This document shows positions 14,239 to 15,589 of a DNA stretch of 15,589 nt, one piece after another (the stretch's first letter is position 1; the number at the start of each line of letters is the position of its first letter). The stretch spans positions 1 to 15,589 of the forward strand of contig JAATGW010000133.1 of NCBI GenBank assembly GCA_015654495.1, read 5' to 3'. Source of the stretch: Chitinophagales bacterium. GTDB lineage: Bacteria; Bacteroidota; Bacteroidia; Chitinophagales; Chitinophagaceae. The notes below the pieces were generated by a model that was not told where the DNA came from, did not search any database, and saw only the letters and a list, made by a program, of their open reading frames with translations. The position numbers and the translations under genes are program-made.

Positions 14239-14481
14239 CTACATTAAAATTTGAAAGCAAATCACAACCTGCGCTCTTAATTAGGAACAATGCGAGTAAA
14301 AAGAGGCTACCTTTTAATAAAAATATGTTCAATAAAGTAGACCTGGAGAATAGTAAAGTTCTTTCCTGGAGAGAAATGTGGCCATTCGAACCAGGGTGGG
14401 TAAAGATTTTGAGAGGGGAAAGTATTAAAGAATGATTCATATCAAATCCAGTTTATTGATATGCTCATCTGAGAATTTGAT
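14239..14481. other. Gene-free stretch with broken reading frames
   Basis: No single frame spans this stretch. On the minus strand a 70-codon frame (14228-14440) with a possible membrane segment and an alternative frame with aromatic and proline-rich content (LYPPWFEWPHFSPGKNFTI) overlap and end at stops. These may be decayed coding sequence continuing from the remnant at 14050-14238, but no protein family is recognised. Confidence 0.3.
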
Positions 14482-14661
14482 TTATATAGCTGCTGTTTTG
14501 TCACTCATCAAGAGGTTTATGCATATCATTATACGATACTCGGAACCATAGTTGTCTTCCCATTTTTTTTGGAGTATCGCCATAAAGCTGAGTAAAATTT
14601 CGATCTGAGTTTCTTCATGAGGCGTGCTGTTGCAAAAATTTATGCTGTGCGTTTGCTTCAT
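14482..14661 (-). CDS. Small protein of unknown function, coupled to the WD40 gene
   Basis: The frame encodes 59 residues from ATG at 14661: MKQTHSINFCNSTPHEETQI, then a predicted helix EILLSFMAILQKKWEDNY and a hydrophobic tail. The ATG overlaps the TGA stop of the WD40 gene in an ATGA tetranucleotide, the classic arrangement for translational coupling. A longer frame from TTG at 14679 is less likely. No family is recognised and the sequence has no signal peptide. The low length and lack of homology leave open a chance frame. Confidence 0.4.
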   Translation of the reverse strand: MKQTHSINFCNSTPHEETQIEILLSFMAILQKKWEDNYGSEYRIMICINLLMSDKTAAI

Positions 14662-15589
14662 CGATCTGATAACTGCCAAAGCTCAATTGTGCCATCCGAA
14701 CTTGCACTGGCAATCCATTTCCCATCGGGGCTGAAAGAAACATCATTTACATCATTAGTATGTTTTGAAAAAGTTTGAAGTAATTTTCCTGTTTCTACTT
14801 CCCACAATCGCATAGAAACTCCTTTGTTATATTCAGAATTCCCAAAAATGTTTTGCAAAAACTCACCCAAAGCAGTTTTGTCTCTCCCACCAGTAAGCAA
14901 TAATTTGTTATCAGGGCTAAAATCAGATGCCTGGTTATGTTCAGGAACCTCCAGTGAATAAATAAGGCTCCAATTATTGGTATTCCATAATTTAATCGTT
15001 TTGTCATCGCTGGTGCTGACTAATTTTCTGCCATCAGCGCTAAAGGCTATCGACACAATTGCTTCAGTGTGTTTAGTTAGAATTTGTAGTATTTTCCCGT
15101 CCGTCGGATTCCAAATTCTTATGGTTTTATCAAACCCGCCAGTAGCTAATTTATTCCCATCCGGACTAAACTTTACATCCCAAACATTACCTGTATGACC
15201 GCGCATTGATTGTTCAACCTGACCATTTTCTACATTCCATAATTTTACAGTTGCATCTTCACCACAACTTGCAATTGTTTTGCCATCCGGGCTGAAATTG
15301 ACAGACCAAACTGTCCCTGTGTGCCCAACGAACTCTTTAACCAATATCCCCTCCGGCAACTTCCAAAGTCTGACTATTGCGTCATAGGAAGAGGTAGCGA
15401 GATAATTCCCGTCGGAACTAAGGTCCACACAGGTAATTCCATTTGGCTGTTTGATGTTAAGAATGATATTTCCGCTTTCTCTGTCCCATATTTTAACAGT
15501 ACTGTCTACACTTCCGCTCGCAAGCCAATTCCCATTAGGGCCGAATATTACAGTCCAGATTTCTGAAAGATGGGATTCTAAAACTTTAT
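14658..15589 (-). CDS. WD40 beta-propeller protein, C-terminal part (5' end outside window)
   Basis: The frame is open to the right edge of the window, giving 309 residues of the C-terminal portion. Seven WD40 blades follow one another, each with the F/DxSPDGxxL(A/V)(S/T)xxxDxT(V/I)(K/R)(L/I)W pattern: for example FSPDGKTIASCGEDATVKLW and FSPDGNKLATGGFDKTIRIW. The sixth blade carries an insertion of about 20 residues (ALGEFLQNIFGNSEYNKGVS) before its final RLW strand. The protein ends four residues after the last blade (ELWQLSDR). A GTG at 15428 is an apparent internal start, but the preceding sequence is clearly another blade, so the true start lies outside the window. Bacterial WD40 proteins of this type often carry an N-terminal protease, TIR, NACHT or kinase domain, which cannot be seen here. 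It is likely cytoplasmic. Confidence 0.93.
   Translation of the reverse strand, partial: KVLESHLSEIWTVIFGPNGNWLASGSVDSTVKIWDRESGNIILNIKQPNGITCVDLSSDGNYLATSSYDAIVRLWKLPEGILVKEFVGHTGTVWSVNFSPDGKTIASCGEDATVKLWNVENGQVEQSMRGHTGNVWDVKFSPDGNKLATGGFDKTIRIWNPTDGKILQILTKHTEAIVSIAFSADGRKLVSTSDDKTIKLWNTNNWSLIYSLEVPEHNQASDFSPDNKLLLTGGRDKTALGEFLQNIFGNSEYNKGVSMRLWEVETGKLLQTFSKHTNDVNDVSFSPDGKWIASASSDGTIELWQLSDR

Overview
The window looks like a chromosomal segment of a Bacteroidota bacterium, most likely from the Chitinophagales/Sphingobacteriales side. The reasons are moderately AT-rich DNA, a KDO pathway gene (Gram-negative outer membrane), weak Shine-Dalgarno sequences, at least one good TTTG/N20/TAnnTTTG promoter, a LytTR response regulator, and several small protein families (DUF6157, AHSA1-type SRPBCC, PhnB-type VOC) that are common in this phylum. 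This is inferred from gene content; no rRNA or tRNA is present to fix it.

Layout. 1-1130: a truncated possible membrane-protein start at the left edge, then kdsB on the minus strand. 1131-1388: a gene-free spacer with heptamer and hexamer simple repeats. 1389-2710: an ArsR-type regulator gene overlapping a gene for an SRPBCC-VOC fusion protein, preceded by a double-dyad operator that covers a Bacteroidota-type promoter. 2819-5813: five tightly packed minus-strand genes (DUF4349 lipoprotein, SRPBCC protein, six-TM membrane protein, unknown small protein, GNAT acetyltransferase) that read as one transcription unit. 5993-8991: five more minus-strand genes with larger gaps (secreted unknown, three-TM protein, VOC protein, quinone-reductase-like oxidoreductase, DUF6157 protein). 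9166-11038: two plus-strand genes, a DoxX-like membrane protein and an exported aminopeptidase P. 11322-12910: a complete IS4-family insertion sequence with 21-bp perfect terminal inverted repeats, an intact DDE/YREK transposase and two internal terminator-like hairpins. 12911-14661: a gene-poor stretch with an orphan LytTR response regulator, a likely decayed gene 3' end and a small ORF. 14658-15589: the C-terminal part of a WD40 beta-propeller protein that runs off the right edge.

How it works together. Most of 1.4-9.6 kb is a collection of small single-domain proteins that bind or modify small hydrophobic or reactive molecules (SRPBCC twice, VOC twice, quinone oxidoreductase, DoxX, GNAT), with one local regulator. 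This resembles a stress or detoxification accessory region rather than a defined pathway, and no substrate can be named from sequence. The clearest regulatory logic is ArsR autoregulation of the regulator/fusion pair. The right end appears disturbed: an IS without a visible target duplication, a response regulator without a kinase, and a gene remnant. No CRISPR array, prophage or recognisable complete defence system is present. The WD40 gene could belong to one, but its N-terminal part lies outside the window.
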